Assembly (NCBI RefSeq): GCF_900129665.1
Contig: NZ_FQWL01000004.1
Span: 204,872 to 268,871, forward strand
Direction: 5' to 3'
Source: Flagellimonas flava
Lineage (GTDB): Bacteria; Bacteroidota; Bacteroidia; Flavobacteriales; Flavobacteriaceae
Length of the DNA stretch: 64,000 nt
Shown here: piece by piece, positions 33,935-42,987 of the stretch
Position numbering within the stretch: position 1 is the first letter of the stretch
Layout of the letters: every line of letters begins with the position of its first letter
Translations under genes and position numbers: made by a program
The notes under the pieces: model-generated
What the model was told of the DNA's origin: nothing
What the model saw: the letters and a program-made list of their open reading frames with translations, nothing else
The model's database searches: none

Positions 33935-34366
33935 ATGAAGAAAACTATTTTACTCGTTGTTGCGCTGGGTATTTTGCTTCTAGCCTGCACAGCTTGGGAA
34001 CAGGAGGACAAGGCTGAAATTGTCCAATTGATGCGGGAACAGGAAAGGGCTTGGTCCAACCATGACCTAGAGGGCTTCATGCAGACATACTGGAAAAGCG
34101 ATTCACTAAAGTTTTACGGTGCAAGAGGTCTTACCTTGGGATGGGAAAAAACCTTGGAGGGATACAAAAAAAGATATCCCACACCGGATGAAACTGGGAG
34201 ATTGAACTTCACGATTGATGACATCACCAAAATAGAGTCCAATTCTTATCATGTGATGGGGCAGTATCATCTTAAAAGGAAGGCTGGGGATGCAAATGGT
34301 GTATTTCTGATCGTCCTAAAAAAAATCAACGGAGCATGGAAGATTGTTGCTGATATGTCCTGCTGA
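33935..34366 (+). CDS. DUF4440 / SnoaL-like lipoprotein
   Basis: 143 residues. Lipoprotein signal MKKTILLVVALGILLLAC with Cys18. The mature ~125 residues are the NTF2-like fold: EIVQLMREQERAWSNHDLEGFMQTYW and GWEKTLEGYKKRYP, ending FLIVLKKINGAWKIVADMSC. This fold often forms a small ligand-binding or enzymatic pocket; no substrate can be assigned. Located between trkH and the hydroxyproline genes, 15 bases before the latter, so co-transcription is possible. Confidence 0.85.
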   Translation: MKKTILLVVALGILLLACTAWEQEDKAEIVQLMREQERAWSNHDLEGFMQTYWKSDSLKFYGARGLTLGWEKTLEGYKKRYPTPDETGRLNFTIDDITKIESNSYHVMGQYHLKRKAGDANGVFLIVLKKINGAWKIVADMSC

Positions 34367-34380
34367 CCCTTACAAGTTAC

Positions 34381-35337
34381 ATGGAACAATCCATTCAAAT
34401 AAATGCTGACTTTATAGAGCAAGAAACCAACTTTGGGGAGTTGGTTGAATTACTTCGTGAAGGTTTTGCCACAAGGGAGTATGTAATTCCCCAGCGCTCA
34501 CACCATAACTTTCCAAATCCTAAAACCAATAAGGAAAGTACCCTATTGATGATGCCTGCTTGGAACCCGGGGAAAGAAGCTGGAGTGAAAGTAGTAACCG
34601 TCAATCCTGGAAACGGCGACCTCGGTTTACCGGCGATACAAGGGAGCTATTTGTATCTAGATGCCACTACCGGTGTTTTGAGGGCAGTAATGGAGGCAAA
34701 GAGCTTAACCGCAAAGCGGACGGCGGCTACTTCTGCTTTGGCATCCTCATTCCTGTCCAGAACCGATGCTTCCTCCATGTTGATGATTGGTACTGGAGCA
34801 TTATCCGTAAATCTGATTAGAGCACATGGTACGGTGAGACCAATTGAACAGGTATTTGTGTGGGGTCGAAATCTTGGGAAGGCTGAAATGATAGCCAAGG
34901 AGCTGACTAACAAAAATTTTAATGTAATACCCGTTTCCACGATTGAGGAGAAAATTTCCGGAGTAGATATCGTCTCCTGTGCAACCTTATCCGCAAAACC
35001 CCTGATACATGGAGACATGCTGGTGCCTGGTCAGCATATTGATTTGGTTGGGGCCTTTAAGCCTAATATGCGTGAGTCGGACAACGCTGTTATGGCCAGG
35101 GCATCAATTTACTTGGACTCATTGGAAAGTGGATTGGAGGAAAGCGGTGATATTGCAATACCAATTCAAGAAAATGTAATCGAATCATCGGATATACAAG
35201 GAGATCTGTTCAATATGTGCTCTGCTGCCGTTAGTGGGAGGAAAAGCAATGAAGAGATTACCCTTTTTAAGTCTGTAGGGCATGCACTTGAGGACTTGGT
35301 AGCCGCCAAATATTACTATTCGAAATATCGCAAATGA
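34381..35337 (+). CDS. Ornithine cyclodeaminase family protein, probable delta-1-pyrroline-2-carboxylate reductase
   Basis: 318 residues with the mu-crystallin/ornithine cyclodeaminase fold. The Rossmann dinucleotide motif is MLMIGTGALSVNLIRAH, preceded by the KSLTAKRTAATSALAS segment typical of the family. Alone it could be ornithine or alanine dehydrogenase/cyclodeaminase. The stop overlaps the next gene's start by 4 bases, and that gene encodes a trans-3-hydroxyproline dehydratase whose product is delta-1-pyrroline-2-carboxylate. A pair of this kind, LhpH/LhpI, is described in Azospirillum, so NAD(P)H-dependent reduction to L-proline is the best inference. Confidence 0.8.
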   Translation: MEQSIQINADFIEQETNFGELVELLREGFATREYVIPQRSHHNFPNPKTNKESTLLMMPAWNPGKEAGVKVVTVNPGNGDLGLPAIQGSYLYLDATTGVLRAVMEAKSLTAKRTAATSALASSFLSRTDASSMLMIGTGALSVNLIRAHGTVRPIEQVFVWGRNLGKAEMIAKELTNKNFNVIPVSTIEEKISGVDIVSCATLSAKPLIHGDMLVPGQHIDLVGAFKPNMRESDNAVMARASIYLDSLESGLEESGDIAIPIQENVIESSDIQGDLFNMCSAAVSGRKSNEEITLFKSVGHALEDLVAAKYYYSKYRK

Positions 35338-36398
35338 AATCAACCTATACAAAGATCCAGCAACAAAAGTCGCTTAAAGTTCAAAAGGATTGGCTGCAAA
35401 TCAGAACAATAGACATGCATACGGGCGGGGAGCCGTTACGTGTTATTTTGGATGGATTTCCCGAACTGAAGGGAAGTTCGGTTTTGGAATATCGTAGGTA
35501 TTGCAAGGCAAATCATGATGAGTTACGAACTGCACTTATGTTTGAGCCAAGGGGGCATGCTGATATGTACGGCTGCATTTTGGTTCCGCCTAATGACGAT
35601 GGGGCGGATTTTGGGATTTTGTTTTTGCATAATGAAGGCTATAGTACTATGTGTGGACATGCTATAATTGCTATTTCCACTTTGGCGGTCCAAATGGAAT
35701 GGATAGTCGTATCAGAAGGAGAAAATACCTTGAAGATTGATGCTCCCTGTGGGAGGATTAATGCCTTTATCGATATTAAAAATGGGGAGGTAGAAGGGGT
35801 TCGCTTCAATTGTGTACCAAGTTTTGTGGTGGGATTAGATCGGAAAGTTCTGGTGGATGGTTTGGGTGAGATTACGTACGATTTGGCCTATGGAGGAGCT
35901 TTTTATGCCTATGTTGACCTGCAAAAGAATGATTTCAATATGGATTTGTTGCCCCAATCCTATCAAACCTTAATTGATGTTGGGATGGGAATAAAGCAGG
36001 CGGTCATGAAACAGGATGCCGAAGTGGTGCACCCTTATGAGGAGGATTTAAGCTTTTTATACGGAACCATATTTATTGATAAATCGGAGCATGATGGGGC
36101 TGACAGCAGAAACGTATGCGTTTTCGCGGAAGGGGAGGTGGACCGATGTCCTACTGGATCTGGAGTTTCGGGACGTATGGCCATTCATTGGAAACGAGGG
36201 GAGATAGTACTGGGTGAATCCATGATTATTGAGAGCATTACCGATTCCCAGTTTAAGGGAAGTGTGGTACAAGAATTGGATTTTGGGCCATTTAAAGCCG
36301 TTGTCCCCCAGGTGGCTGGAACGGCACATATAACGGGACATCACACCTTTGTGATTGACCCAAAAGACCCAATGAAAAATGGATTTATCTTAAGATAA
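35334..36398 (+). CDS. Proline racemase-superfamily enzyme, probable trans-3-hydroxy-L-proline dehydratase
   Basis: 354 residues with family landmarks IDMHTGGEPLRVI, EPRGHADMYG and the first catalytic Cys in TMCGHA (C107). The second site, Cys in true racemases/epimerases (SPCGTG), is Thr here: DRCPTGSGVSGR, T274. Cys plus Thr at these sites is the signature of trans-3-hydroxy-L-proline dehydratases such as human L3HYPDH. It would dehydrate trans-3-hydroxy-L-proline to delta-1-pyrroline-2-carboxylate, which the coupled upstream reductase turns into proline. The neighbouring Cys at 272 (usually Ser) is unusual. Convergent with aspC 13 bases away. Confidence 0.85.
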   Translation: MKSTYTKIQQQKSLKVQKDWLQIRTIDMHTGGEPLRVILDGFPELKGSSVLEYRRYCKANHDELRTALMFEPRGHADMYGCILVPPNDDGADFGILFLHNEGYSTMCGHAIIAISTLAVQMEWIVVSEGENTLKIDAPCGRINAFIDIKNGEVEGVRFNCVPSFVVGLDRKVLVDGLGEITYDLAYGGAFYAYVDLQKNDFNMDLLPQSYQTLIDVGMGIKQAVMKQDAEVVHPYEEDLSFLYGTIFIDKSEHDGADSRNVCVFAEGEVDRCPTGSGVSGRMAIHWKRGEIVLGESMIIESITDSQFKGSVVQELDFGPFKAVVPQVAGTAHITGHHTFVIDPKDPMKNGFILR

Positions 36399-36411
36399 GT
36401 ACAGCTACAAT

Positions 36412-37605
36412 CTAACTGCTTACTGCTGCTGAAATTCTTGAAATGGCTTCCTTGATTTCATCAACGCTAGCGGCATAGGATATACGAATGCTGTTTCCGT
36501 TTCCGAAGGCATCCCCGGTTACTGTGGCTACATTGGCTTCTTCCAACAAATACATCGCAAAATCTGAAGCATTGTTGATTTTCTTTCCTTGCAAAGTCTT
36601 TCCAAAGTAGGCAGTTACATCCGGATACACATAAAAAGCCCCTTGAGGCTCATTGCATTTGAAACCAGGAATAGCGTTCAAAAGCTCCAAAATAAGTTTT
36701 CGCCGATTTTCGAATTCGTCCACCATGTACTGCACCCGGTCTGGGGATTCCAGTAAAGCGGTGATAACCGCGCGTTGGGCAATACAATTGGCACCGCTGG
36801 TCACCTGACCTTGGAGCTTGTTGCAAGCTCGGGCGATATAGGTGGGAGCGCCAATATATCCAATTCGCCAACCCGTCATGGCAAAGGCTTTGGCTACTCC
36901 GTTTACGGTAACAGTTCTGTTATACATGTCCTCAAAAGCTGCCATGGACGCATGAGGCGTCACTCCGTAGTTGATATGTTCGTAAATCTCATCGCTTACA
37001 ACAATGATCTGTGGGTATTTTTGCAAAACATCCGCTAAGCCTCTCAACTCCTCCTTACTATAAATGGAACCGCTGGGGTTGCAGGGAGAACTGTACCAGA
37101 GCATCTTGGTTTTGGGTGTAATGGCAGCTTCCAACTGCTTTGGGGTCATTTTAAAGTCGTTGTCTATGGACGTAGCAACCTCCACTGGGACACCATCTGC
37201 CAGTTTAACAATATCACTGTAGCTTACCCAGTATGGGCACGGCAAGATAACTTCATCACCTTTGTCCAAGCAAGCTTGGGCCACATTATAAAGTGCTTGT
37301 TTCGCACCTGTGGAGACCACAATCTGAGATCGATCATAGTTTAGATTGTTGTCGCGCTTATATTTTGTGATAATGGCATCCTTAAGTTCCAGATAACCGT
37401 CTACCGGGGTATAGGAATTGTAACCGTCATTAATGGCTTGTATGGCCGCCTCCTTTATGTAGTCCGGAGTGTTGAAATCGGGCTCTCCCAAACTTAAGCC
37501 GATAATGTCTTTGCCTGCCGCCCTTAACTCTCGGGCCTTTGCAGCCATTTCAAGAGTAGCCGAAGGAACTAAACTATTAATCCTTTCAGAAAGTTGGTTG
37601 CTCAT
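36412..37605 (-). CDS. Class I aspartate-type pyridoxal phosphate aminotransferase
   Basis: 397 residues with class I fold markers: LSLGEPDFNTPDYIKEAA, YNSYTPVDGYLELKDAI, NPCNPSGS-type SSPCNPSGSIY, SDEIYEHINY, the PLP lysine K239 in GVAKAFAMTGWRIGY and SIRISYAAS with the substrate Arg. It probably transaminates aspartate with 2-oxoglutarate; prephenate- or aromatic-type specificity is possible. It follows the desaturase 13 bases later on the same strand, so they share a transcript though functions differ. Confidence 0.9.
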   Translation of the reverse strand: MSNQLSERINSLVPSATLEMAAKARELRAAGKDIIGLSLGEPDFNTPDYIKEAAIQAINDGYNSYTPVDGYLELKDAIITKYKRDNNLNYDRSQIVVSTGAKQALYNVAQACLDKGDEVILPCPYWVSYSDIVKLADGVPVEVATSIDNDFKMTPKQLEAAITPKTKMLWYSSPCNPSGSIYSKEELRGLADVLQKYPQIIVVSDEIYEHINYGVTPHASMAAFEDMYNRTVTVNGVAKAFAMTGWRIGYIGAPTYIARACNKLQGQVTSGANCIAQRAVITALLESPDRVQYMVDEFENRRKLILELLNAIPGFKCNEPQGAFYVYPDVTAYFGKTLQGKKINNASDFAMYLLEEANVATVTGDAFGNGNSIRISYAASVDEIKEAISRISAAVSS

Positions 37606-37618
37606 TAGTGTTGCTATT

Positions 37619-38722
37619 TTACTGGTACTGAAGTGCCGGGTTTTTACCCAGTTCCTTTAAATGTTTGAAGTGCGAAATTATAGCTTTTCGTGTAGTTTTA
37701 TATTCATTGTACGGCAAATTAAATTCCTTGGCCGTCTGTTTCACAATCTTGGAGATTTTTGTGTAATGAATATGGCTAATGTTCGGAAAGATATGATGTT
37801 CTACCTGATGGTTCAATCCTCCCGTAAACCAGTTTACAATCCTATTTTTTGTGCCGAAGTTAACCGTGGTCAACAATTGGTGGATGGCCCAAGTGTTTTT
37901 CATGGTGCCACTCTCATCGGGAAGTGGGGTTTCCGCATCATCCACAATATGAGCCAATTGGAAAACGACACTTAAGATAACGCCTGCAACATAATGCATA
38001 ATAAAGAAACCAAGCAGTACCTGCCACCATGGGATTTCAACAAAAATCAAAGGCAATACAATCCAAATGGTAATGTATATGACCTTGGTAATGACCAAGG
38101 TGCTCCAGTTGATGACCGGATTTGGAAGCTTTCCATAGGATAGTTTCCTTTTCATGTAGCGGTACATTTGCTGGAAATCCGTGGTAATGGCCCAATTAAA
38201 AGTCAAGAGTCCGTATAGGAAAATGGAATAATAGTGCTGGAACCTATGGTGTTTTTGCCACTCTGCATGTTTGGAAAAGCGTAGGATACGACCAGCCTCC
38301 ATGTCCTCGTCGTGCTCATGGATGTTGGTAAAGGTATGATGGAGCACATTGTGCTGTACCTGCCAATTGTAAACGTTTCCGGCAAGGATGTAGATACTGC
38401 TCCCCATTAACTTGTTTACCCACTTTTTAGTGGAATACGAACCGTGATTACCGTCGTGCATCACGTTCATCCCAACTCCGGCCATTCCAACACCCATGGT
38501 GATGGACAACAGAACATATCCCCAGAAGGGAAGGTTTAGGGTGAGCATTAAAAAGTATGGGGTTAAAAAGATGGCAAACATCACAATGGTCTTCAAGTGA
38601 AGTTTCCAATTACCGGTTTTTTTTATGCTGTTTTCACTAAAATATTGGTTTACCCTTTTATTCAGTGTTCTAAAAAATTGTGCTGAATCTTTTCTTGAAA
38701 ACCGGATGGTATCCTTATCCAT
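37619..38722 (-). CDS. Membrane fatty acid desaturase
   Basis: 367 residues. The three His boxes of membrane desaturases are visible: HDGNHGS, HNVLHHTF and HQVEHHIFP (the last in the QxxHH form of front-end/linoleoyl-CoA-type enzymes). About four membrane helices. It introduces double bonds into acyl chains, aiding membrane fluidity at low temperature. Donor and regiospecificity cannot be told. A TACCTTTG box is 16 bases upstream (38738-38745). It is divergent from rsmG. Confidence 0.9.
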   Translation of the reverse strand: MDKDTIRFSRKDSAQFFRTLNKRVNQYFSENSIKKTGNWKLHLKTIVMFAIFLTPYFLMLTLNLPFWGYVLLSITMGVGMAGVGMNVMHDGNHGSYSTKKWVNKLMGSSIYILAGNVYNWQVQHNVLHHTFTNIHEHDEDMEAGRILRFSKHAEWQKHHRFQHYYSIFLYGLLTFNWAITTDFQQMYRYMKRKLSYGKLPNPVINWSTLVITKVIYITIWIVLPLIFVEIPWWQVLLGFFIMHYVAGVILSVVFQLAHIVDDAETPLPDESGTMKNTWAIHQLLTTVNFGTKNRIVNWFTGGLNHQVEHHIFPNISHIHYTKISKIVKQTAKEFNLPYNEYKTTRKAIISHFKHLKELGKNPALQYQ

Positions 38723-38737
38723 AAAATGTATTTTTTA

Positions 38738-38745
38738 CAAAGGTA
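38738..38745 (-). promoter_or_regulatory. Putative -7 box for desaturase-aminotransferase operon
   Basis: TACCTTTG on the minus strand, 16 bases before the desaturase ATG. Confidence 0.5.
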
Positions 38746-38803
38746 GCCAATTGACCTAAGCACTACCTTCTTTTGTAAACGATATTTAGGTGCCTAAAAG
38801 TAT

Positions 38804-38811
38804 TAATTTTG
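38804..38811 (+). promoter_or_regulatory. Putative -7 box for rsmG
   Basis: TAATTTTG on the plus strand, 20 bases before the ATG at 38832. Its position inside the longer in-frame GTG reading (38790) argues for the shorter start. Confidence 0.45.
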
Positions 38812-38831
38812 GCGAAATTAACAGTTGGTCG

Positions 38832-39461
38832 ATGCAAGCAGATCTGGTTTTTAAATATTTTACGACACTCACCACCCAACAGCAAGGGCATTTTAGGGCC
38901 TTGGAGGCACTTTATCAGGATTGGAACACTAAAATTAATGTGGTATCCAGAAAGGATATTGATGAGTTATATCTCCGTCATGTACTACATTCCTTGGGAA
39001 TCGCCAAGATTCAGCAGTTCAATCCCGGTGCAGAGATTTTGGATGTGGGCACTGGTGGTGGTTTTCCAGGTATTCCGTTGGCCATCCTGTTCCCGGAGGT
39101 GGAGTTTACCCTGGTAGATGCCATTGGAAAGAAGATAAAGGTGGTTCAAGAAGTGGTGGACGGGCTACAGCTGCAAAATGTAAAGGCCTATCATTCCAGG
39201 GTTGAAGACATAAATGGACAATTCGACTTTATTGTCAGTAGAGCAGTTGCGGCCATGCCAACCTTTGTTCGCTGGACCAAGGGCAAAATTAAACGTGAAG
39301 CGGAGCACCAAAGAAAAAACGGTATTCTGTATTTAAAAGGAGGCGATTTATCCGAAGAGTTAAAAGATTACTCCACAGTTGAAATTTTCGACCTGAATAA
39401 CTACTTTGACGAAGAGTTTTTTGAAACAAAAAAGGTGGTGTATCTGCCTAGAAAATCCTAA
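38832..39461 (+). CDS. rsmG: 16S rRNA (guanine(527)-N7)-methyltransferase RsmG
   Basis: 210 residues from the ATG at 38832 (MQADLVFKYF), the usual length. An in-frame GTG at 38790 would lie upstream of the promoter-like box. Diagnostic SAM motif ILDVGTGGGFPGIPLAI, plus NVVSRKDIDELYLRHVLHSLGI near the N-terminus. It methylates G527 of 16S rRNA, close to the streptomycin site. Monocistronic, followed by a 220-base gap in which I see no gene or clear terminator. Confidence 0.95.
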   Translation: MQADLVFKYFTTLTTQQQGHFRALEALYQDWNTKINVVSRKDIDELYLRHVLHSLGIAKIQQFNPGAEILDVGTGGGFPGIPLAILFPEVEFTLVDAIGKKIKVVQEVVDGLQLQNVKAYHSRVEDINGQFDFIVSRAVAAMPTFVRWTKGKIKREAEHQRKNGILYLKGGDLSEELKDYSTVEIFDLNNYFDEEFFETKKVVYLPRKS

Positions 39462-39683
39462 AAACATTAAATGTTTCTCATGGTGTAGTATACATGCCTA
39501 CACTTTCTGGAATAGTTTTTTGCATATATCCACAGCTCATCAATTCTGATGCTTGTCTTGGTAATCCATGACCGTATGCGCTTTTCCATATCATGTGGAT
39601 TTAGATGCTAAATTATAAAATTTACATTAAGTTTACAATTAATTAACATTGAAAATTGGAAATTATTGTGTCGAGGCTGCTAT

Positions 39684-40622
39684 TTAAGGTAGTTTGATGA
39701 CTTTTTTAGTTTCCAATTTCCCGTCTTTATAATACATTGTTAGTAGATAGATTCCTTTTTCTTGTTCGGTTAGGTCTACAGATCCATCAAGGTCGGACCG
39801 CAAACATTGAACTATAGTGCCATTTATGTTCCTGACCTCTATTTTTTCAATCTTGCGGTGGGAATTTGACTTTTCTATAAAGACCTTGTTTTTGGAAGGA
39901 TTGGGATACAGCATGGTTTTCTGATACTGAGATGGATTATTATTCCCACATTCCAATAAATAACTCTTGCATATTTTGGAGCAGGAACCATTGTTCTTCA
40001 CGGCAACTTCCACGCAAATGGAGAGGTAATAGTTGCTCCAGTTGCCTTCGGGGAAGTAAATAGATGCCATATTTCCTTGTGTTTGTAAGGTTCCGGAATA
40101 TCCGCCCAAGGCCCATGTCCAGCTGTAATGATCTGCATTTGGTACATCTTCCACAGATACCATAGCGGTGGTACATACACCTCCACCGCCTTCATTGGAT
40201 ACCAGGAGTCCGTTGACATTGGGGCAAGTTCCAAAACCTTGGGAGCCATCATCCATACCATTTCCTTCCTCATTCCCTTCACTTTCCCCGGGGTCCGTGG
40301 GAATTTCATCTACCATACCAGCCTTACAGGTAGAAACAAAGCATGCCTCGGTACATTGCCCATTTTGAAATTTAGTCACTTTCAATTTAAAATCTTGGGA
40401 GCCGTTGCATTGTATGTTGACGGTTTTATTTGTGTTGGAACCAACAATAACAGCCTCTCCAGAGCAGATTTCCCAAAAATATGCCTGACTTTTGGAAGTG
40501 GTAAAAGATCCATTACCTGAATAGGTTATCGTATTGGTTGTATTGTTACAATTGGCACATTGTCCGTAGGAACAGAAAGTGCAAAGGATCAAAAGGGCGG
40601 TAATTTGGATTTGGGCAGTCAT
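39684..40622 (-). CDS. Secreted Cys-rich protein with T9SS type A sorting domain
   Basis: 312 residues using the ATG at 40622; an in-frame TTG at 40637 is an alternative. Signal peptide (ITALLILCTFCSYG) then a Cys-rich region (CANCNN, ICSGEAV, FVSTCKAG), a Gly/Glu/Asp linker (~115-135), a second Cys-containing domain and a C-terminal ~75-residue type A sorting domain: MLYPNPSKNKVFI ... GIYLLTMYYKDGKLETKK. The PKD/Ig-like second half (YSWTWALGGYSG) suggests an adhesive or binding surface protein. The sorting domain sends it through the type IX system to the cell surface or medium. Confidence 0.85.
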   Translation of the reverse strand: MTAQIQITALLILCTFCSYGQCANCNNTTNTITYSGNGSFTTSKSQAYFWEICSGEAVIVGSNTNKTVNIQCNGSQDFKLKVTKFQNGQCTEACFVSTCKAGMVDEIPTDPGESEGNEEGNGMDDGSQGFGTCPNVNGLLVSNEGGGGVCTTAMVSVEDVPNADHYSWTWALGGYSGTLQTQGNMASIYFPEGNWSNYYLSICVEVAVKNNGSCSKICKSYLLECGNNNPSQYQKTMLYPNPSKNKVFIEKSNSHRKIEKIEVRNINGTIVQCLRSDLDGSVDLTEQEKGIYLLTMYYKDGKLETKKVIKLP

Positions 40623-40816
40623 AATGGTACTTTTCAAGATACAATCTTGATATGAAGGCTTGAAAGTACCGTTTAACCTATAATAGAGAGACCTTGATCT
40701 GACGAATGCTCGACTTGGATCTATGGATGGAGGTTTTAAAGGTTTACAATGAACCTGGAAGGTCCTGCTTTTGTATGCCTTCTTACCCCAACTAAAATAA
40801 AAAGCGTTGATTTAGC

Positions 40817-41854
40817 TTACAGCCTCTTGTACAAAGTACCTTCTTGGGACAAGGTATACCCGATTATCGCACCGGACTCATTCCTCTTAAAATAAATGGG
40901 GTCATTTCCTATATCTGAAAACACATCCTCATTTTCATGGTAGATGGGGTAAGGAATTTCTTTAATTATTGCATAAAGTCCTCCATCCCTGCCGTTAAGT
41001 TTAACATCAATTTCGCTCCCATCCTTATATTCATAAATTCCTTCATAAGCCGTTAATTCAGGAATCGGTTTGACCCGATGGTATGGATTGTCCTTAGTTA
41101 AAATAAGTCCGTTGCCCAATCGCCAATTGTCATACTCCATGGTAAAGGCAATGCGCTTGGCCTCGTTTAGTCCACGAAGTTTTGCGACCAAATGGAGGGC
41201 ACCATCAATCCCTGCTGAAATCCCAGCTGTGGTCACAACTTGGCCGTTGTCCACAAAACGGACATTCTTTTTGACATTGATCTTGGGGTACTGTTCTTGT
41301 AGATTGTCCAAGGAATTATGAAAAGTGGTGGCTGTCTTCCCATCCAAGATTCCGGCTTCCGCAAGAATAAATGCTCCGGTACAAACGGAAAAATAGTATT
41401 CCACATTCTCCTGATTTTGCACCCACTCGATAACCTTCTCATTTTTGGCCGCTGATGAGGCGTTACCTCCAAAAAAGGCCAGAATATCTGCTTTCGGCGC
41501 GTTCTCTATAGTATAATCCGGTAGAACTTTTAGTATTCCTTGTGACTTGATAGGGTCTTCGGTGGCAGAAACCGTGAATACGTTGAAGCCAGCATAGGCC
41601 AGGACTTCCATGGGGCCGGCAAAATCCAGTACTTCTACGCGGTCTTGTAGATAAAAGGCAACGGTTTTAACCTCATCTTTTTTAATTAAAGTCATATTGC
41701 AATAGGAACATTTGCCCGGTTCGTCATGTTCGTCTTCATCACATGGGAGGTCGCATGGAGGACATACATATTTGGATGACGGAATTTGTGCATCCTGGGC
41801 AGTCCCATTGGAAAAGAATAACAAAAGGGCTAGGATTAAAAGTGACTGTTTCAT
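40817..41854 (-). CDS. Exported DJ-1/PfpI protein with N-terminal Cys metal-binding-like domain and C-terminal beta domain
   Basis: 345 residues from the ATG at 41854 (signal peptide MKQSLLILALLLFFSNGTAQ); an upstream start at 41899 is less likely. Residues ~28-58 carry five Cys (C31, C34, C38, C49, C52) in a VCPPC...GKCSYCNMTLI pattern resembling the heavy-metal-binding domain of CopB/CusB-type proteins. Then a DJ-1/PfpI domain with the nucleophile elbow SVCTGAFILAEAG (C158). The last ~85 residues form a beta region like the DUF3471 ends of serine hydrolases. Three modules in one exported protein is unusual. The GlxA-type regulator gene lies 83 bases upstream on the same strand. Confidence 0.75.
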   Translation of the reverse strand: MKQSLLILALLLFFSNGTAQDAQIPSSKYVCPPCDLPCDEDEHDEPGKCSYCNMTLIKKDEVKTVAFYLQDRVEVLDFAGPMEVLAYAGFNVFTVSATEDPIKSQGILKVLPDYTIENAPKADILAFFGGNASSAAKNEKVIEWVQNQENVEYYFSVCTGAFILAEAGILDGKTATTFHNSLDNLQEQYPKINVKKNVRFVDNGQVVTTAGISAGIDGALHLVAKLRGLNEAKRIAFTMEYDNWRLGNGLILTKDNPYHRVKPIPELTAYEGIYEYKDGSEIDVKLNGRDGGLYAIIKEIPYPIYHENEDVFSDIGNDPIYFKRNESGAIIGYTLSQEGTLYKRL

Positions 41855-41936
41855 TGTTTTTTTGATTTGATGATACATCAAAACTACAGCCAAATCCAAA
41901 AGTTTAAAAGGACATTTGTACGCAGGATAAGGACAT

Positions 41937-42905
41937 CTAAACCTGCCATTTGGAAGGTAACGACCTAGTGTGCTTTTTTAGCAGACTTCTTAGCTGATTA
42001 CTGCTTCGTAGCCCACAAGCGTTGGAAACGGTGCTAACTTTTGAGCCGCTGGTTAAAAGCTGGATGGCCCGTTCTACCCTGAGTTTTTCAAGATAAAGAC
42101 CAACAGTTATGCCAGTTACTTTCTTAAATAGTCTTGTGAGGTTTCTAGGGCTCATATGAACATTTTCGGCTAATTCCTCAATCTTTACCTTTCTACCCAG
42201 ATTTTGAGCCAGAGCATCCTGGACTTGATGTACCCTATTGTCCATATGGTTTCTATACTGAAGAAAAACGCTTAATTGGGGATCACTTTCAGTGCGTCGT
42301 AGGTAAATCACCACTGCTTTTGCAATTTTTGTGGCAAATACTGGCCCAAAAAGCTCTTCCAGGATGAATAGGGCCAAATCTATTCCTGAGGAGACCCCTG
42401 CACTGGAATAAAGCGTGCCGTCTTTTACAATAAGTCGGTCTGACAATAATTTGGTAGAGGGAAATCGATTTTGAAAATCCTCCAAATATTTCCAGTGGGT
42501 GGTACAATTTTTATGATCCAGGAGGCCTGAAAAGGCTACGAGGTATGCCCCTGTGCAAACCGAACATATTCGGGCCCCATTTTGATTCTGTCTGTTGAGC
42601 CATTCAAGGAACTCGGCTATTTCATCGGTATAACCCTCGGCTAAAAAGAGATGGGACTCCAATCCCGGGATGAACAACAGATCATGTAGACCCAATTCGT
42701 GCGAGGAATAGGAATCCAGATTTCCCAGACTTACACCGGTACAGGTAACTTCTTCTTTGGTTTGGGATAGACTGAGGTAATGCGTTGTGATGGATGCACC
42801 ATATTCGTTAGCTTCATAAAACAAATGGGCAGGACCGGCAAAGTCCAGTAGTTGCACCTCAGGTGGAATTAGAAAAAAAGCTTTGTATGAAGTGTCGTTT
42901 AGCAT
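41937..42905 (-). CDS. GlxA-type transcriptional regulator (DJ-1/PfpI domain plus AraC HTH)
   Basis: 322 residues. An N-terminal DJ-1/PfpI-like ligand domain (LLDFAGPAHLFYEA, FIPGLESHLF, nucleophile-elbow position ICSVCTGAYLVA) precedes an AraC HTH (IEELAENVHMSPRNLTRLFKKVTGITVGLYLEKLRVERAIQLL). The family includes regulators of amino acid, choline and glyoxal-related metabolism. The DJ-1 domain matches the fold encoded by the next gene downstream, suggesting duplication with one copy as sensor and one as enzyme. It likely activates that gene; ligand unknown. Confidence 0.88.
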   Translation of the reverse strand: MLNDTSYKAFFLIPPEVQLLDFAGPAHLFYEANEYGASITTHYLSLSQTKEEVTCTGVSLGNLDSYSSHELGLHDLLFIPGLESHLFLAEGYTDEIAEFLEWLNRQNQNGARICSVCTGAYLVAFSGLLDHKNCTTHWKYLEDFQNRFPSTKLLSDRLIVKDGTLYSSAGVSSGIDLALFILEELFGPVFATKIAKAVVIYLRRTESDPQLSVFLQYRNHMDNRVHQVQDALAQNLGRKVKIEELAENVHMSPRNLTRLFKKVTGITVGLYLEKLRVERAIQLLTSGSKVSTVSNACGLRSSNQLRSLLKKHTRSLPSKWQV

Positions 42906-42935
42906 CCCGATTTAAATTCCAACACCACAAAAATA

Positions 42936-42965
42936 GCCGTTATCCAATTAGTGGTGGATAACGGC
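42936..42965 (-). terminator. Rho-independent terminator downstream of pruA
   Basis: Perfect 10-bp stem (GCCGTTATCC / GGATAACGGC) with a 10-base loop. On the minus strand it is followed by TATTTTTG. It lies ~22 bases past the pruA stop. Confidence 0.85.
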
Positions 42966-42987
42966 CATGCTTAAATTGTAAAATCTT

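Noticed and set aside
39462..39683. 220-base gap after rsmG examined for small RNA or tRNA
   Set aside because: AT-rich, with one short GTGTAG...CTACAC inverted repeat, but no cloverleaf, T-loop or convincing terminator.
40623..40816. ~195-base gap between the T9SS type A protein and the DJ-1 fusion
   Set aside because: No open frame, hairpin or repeat that I can support.
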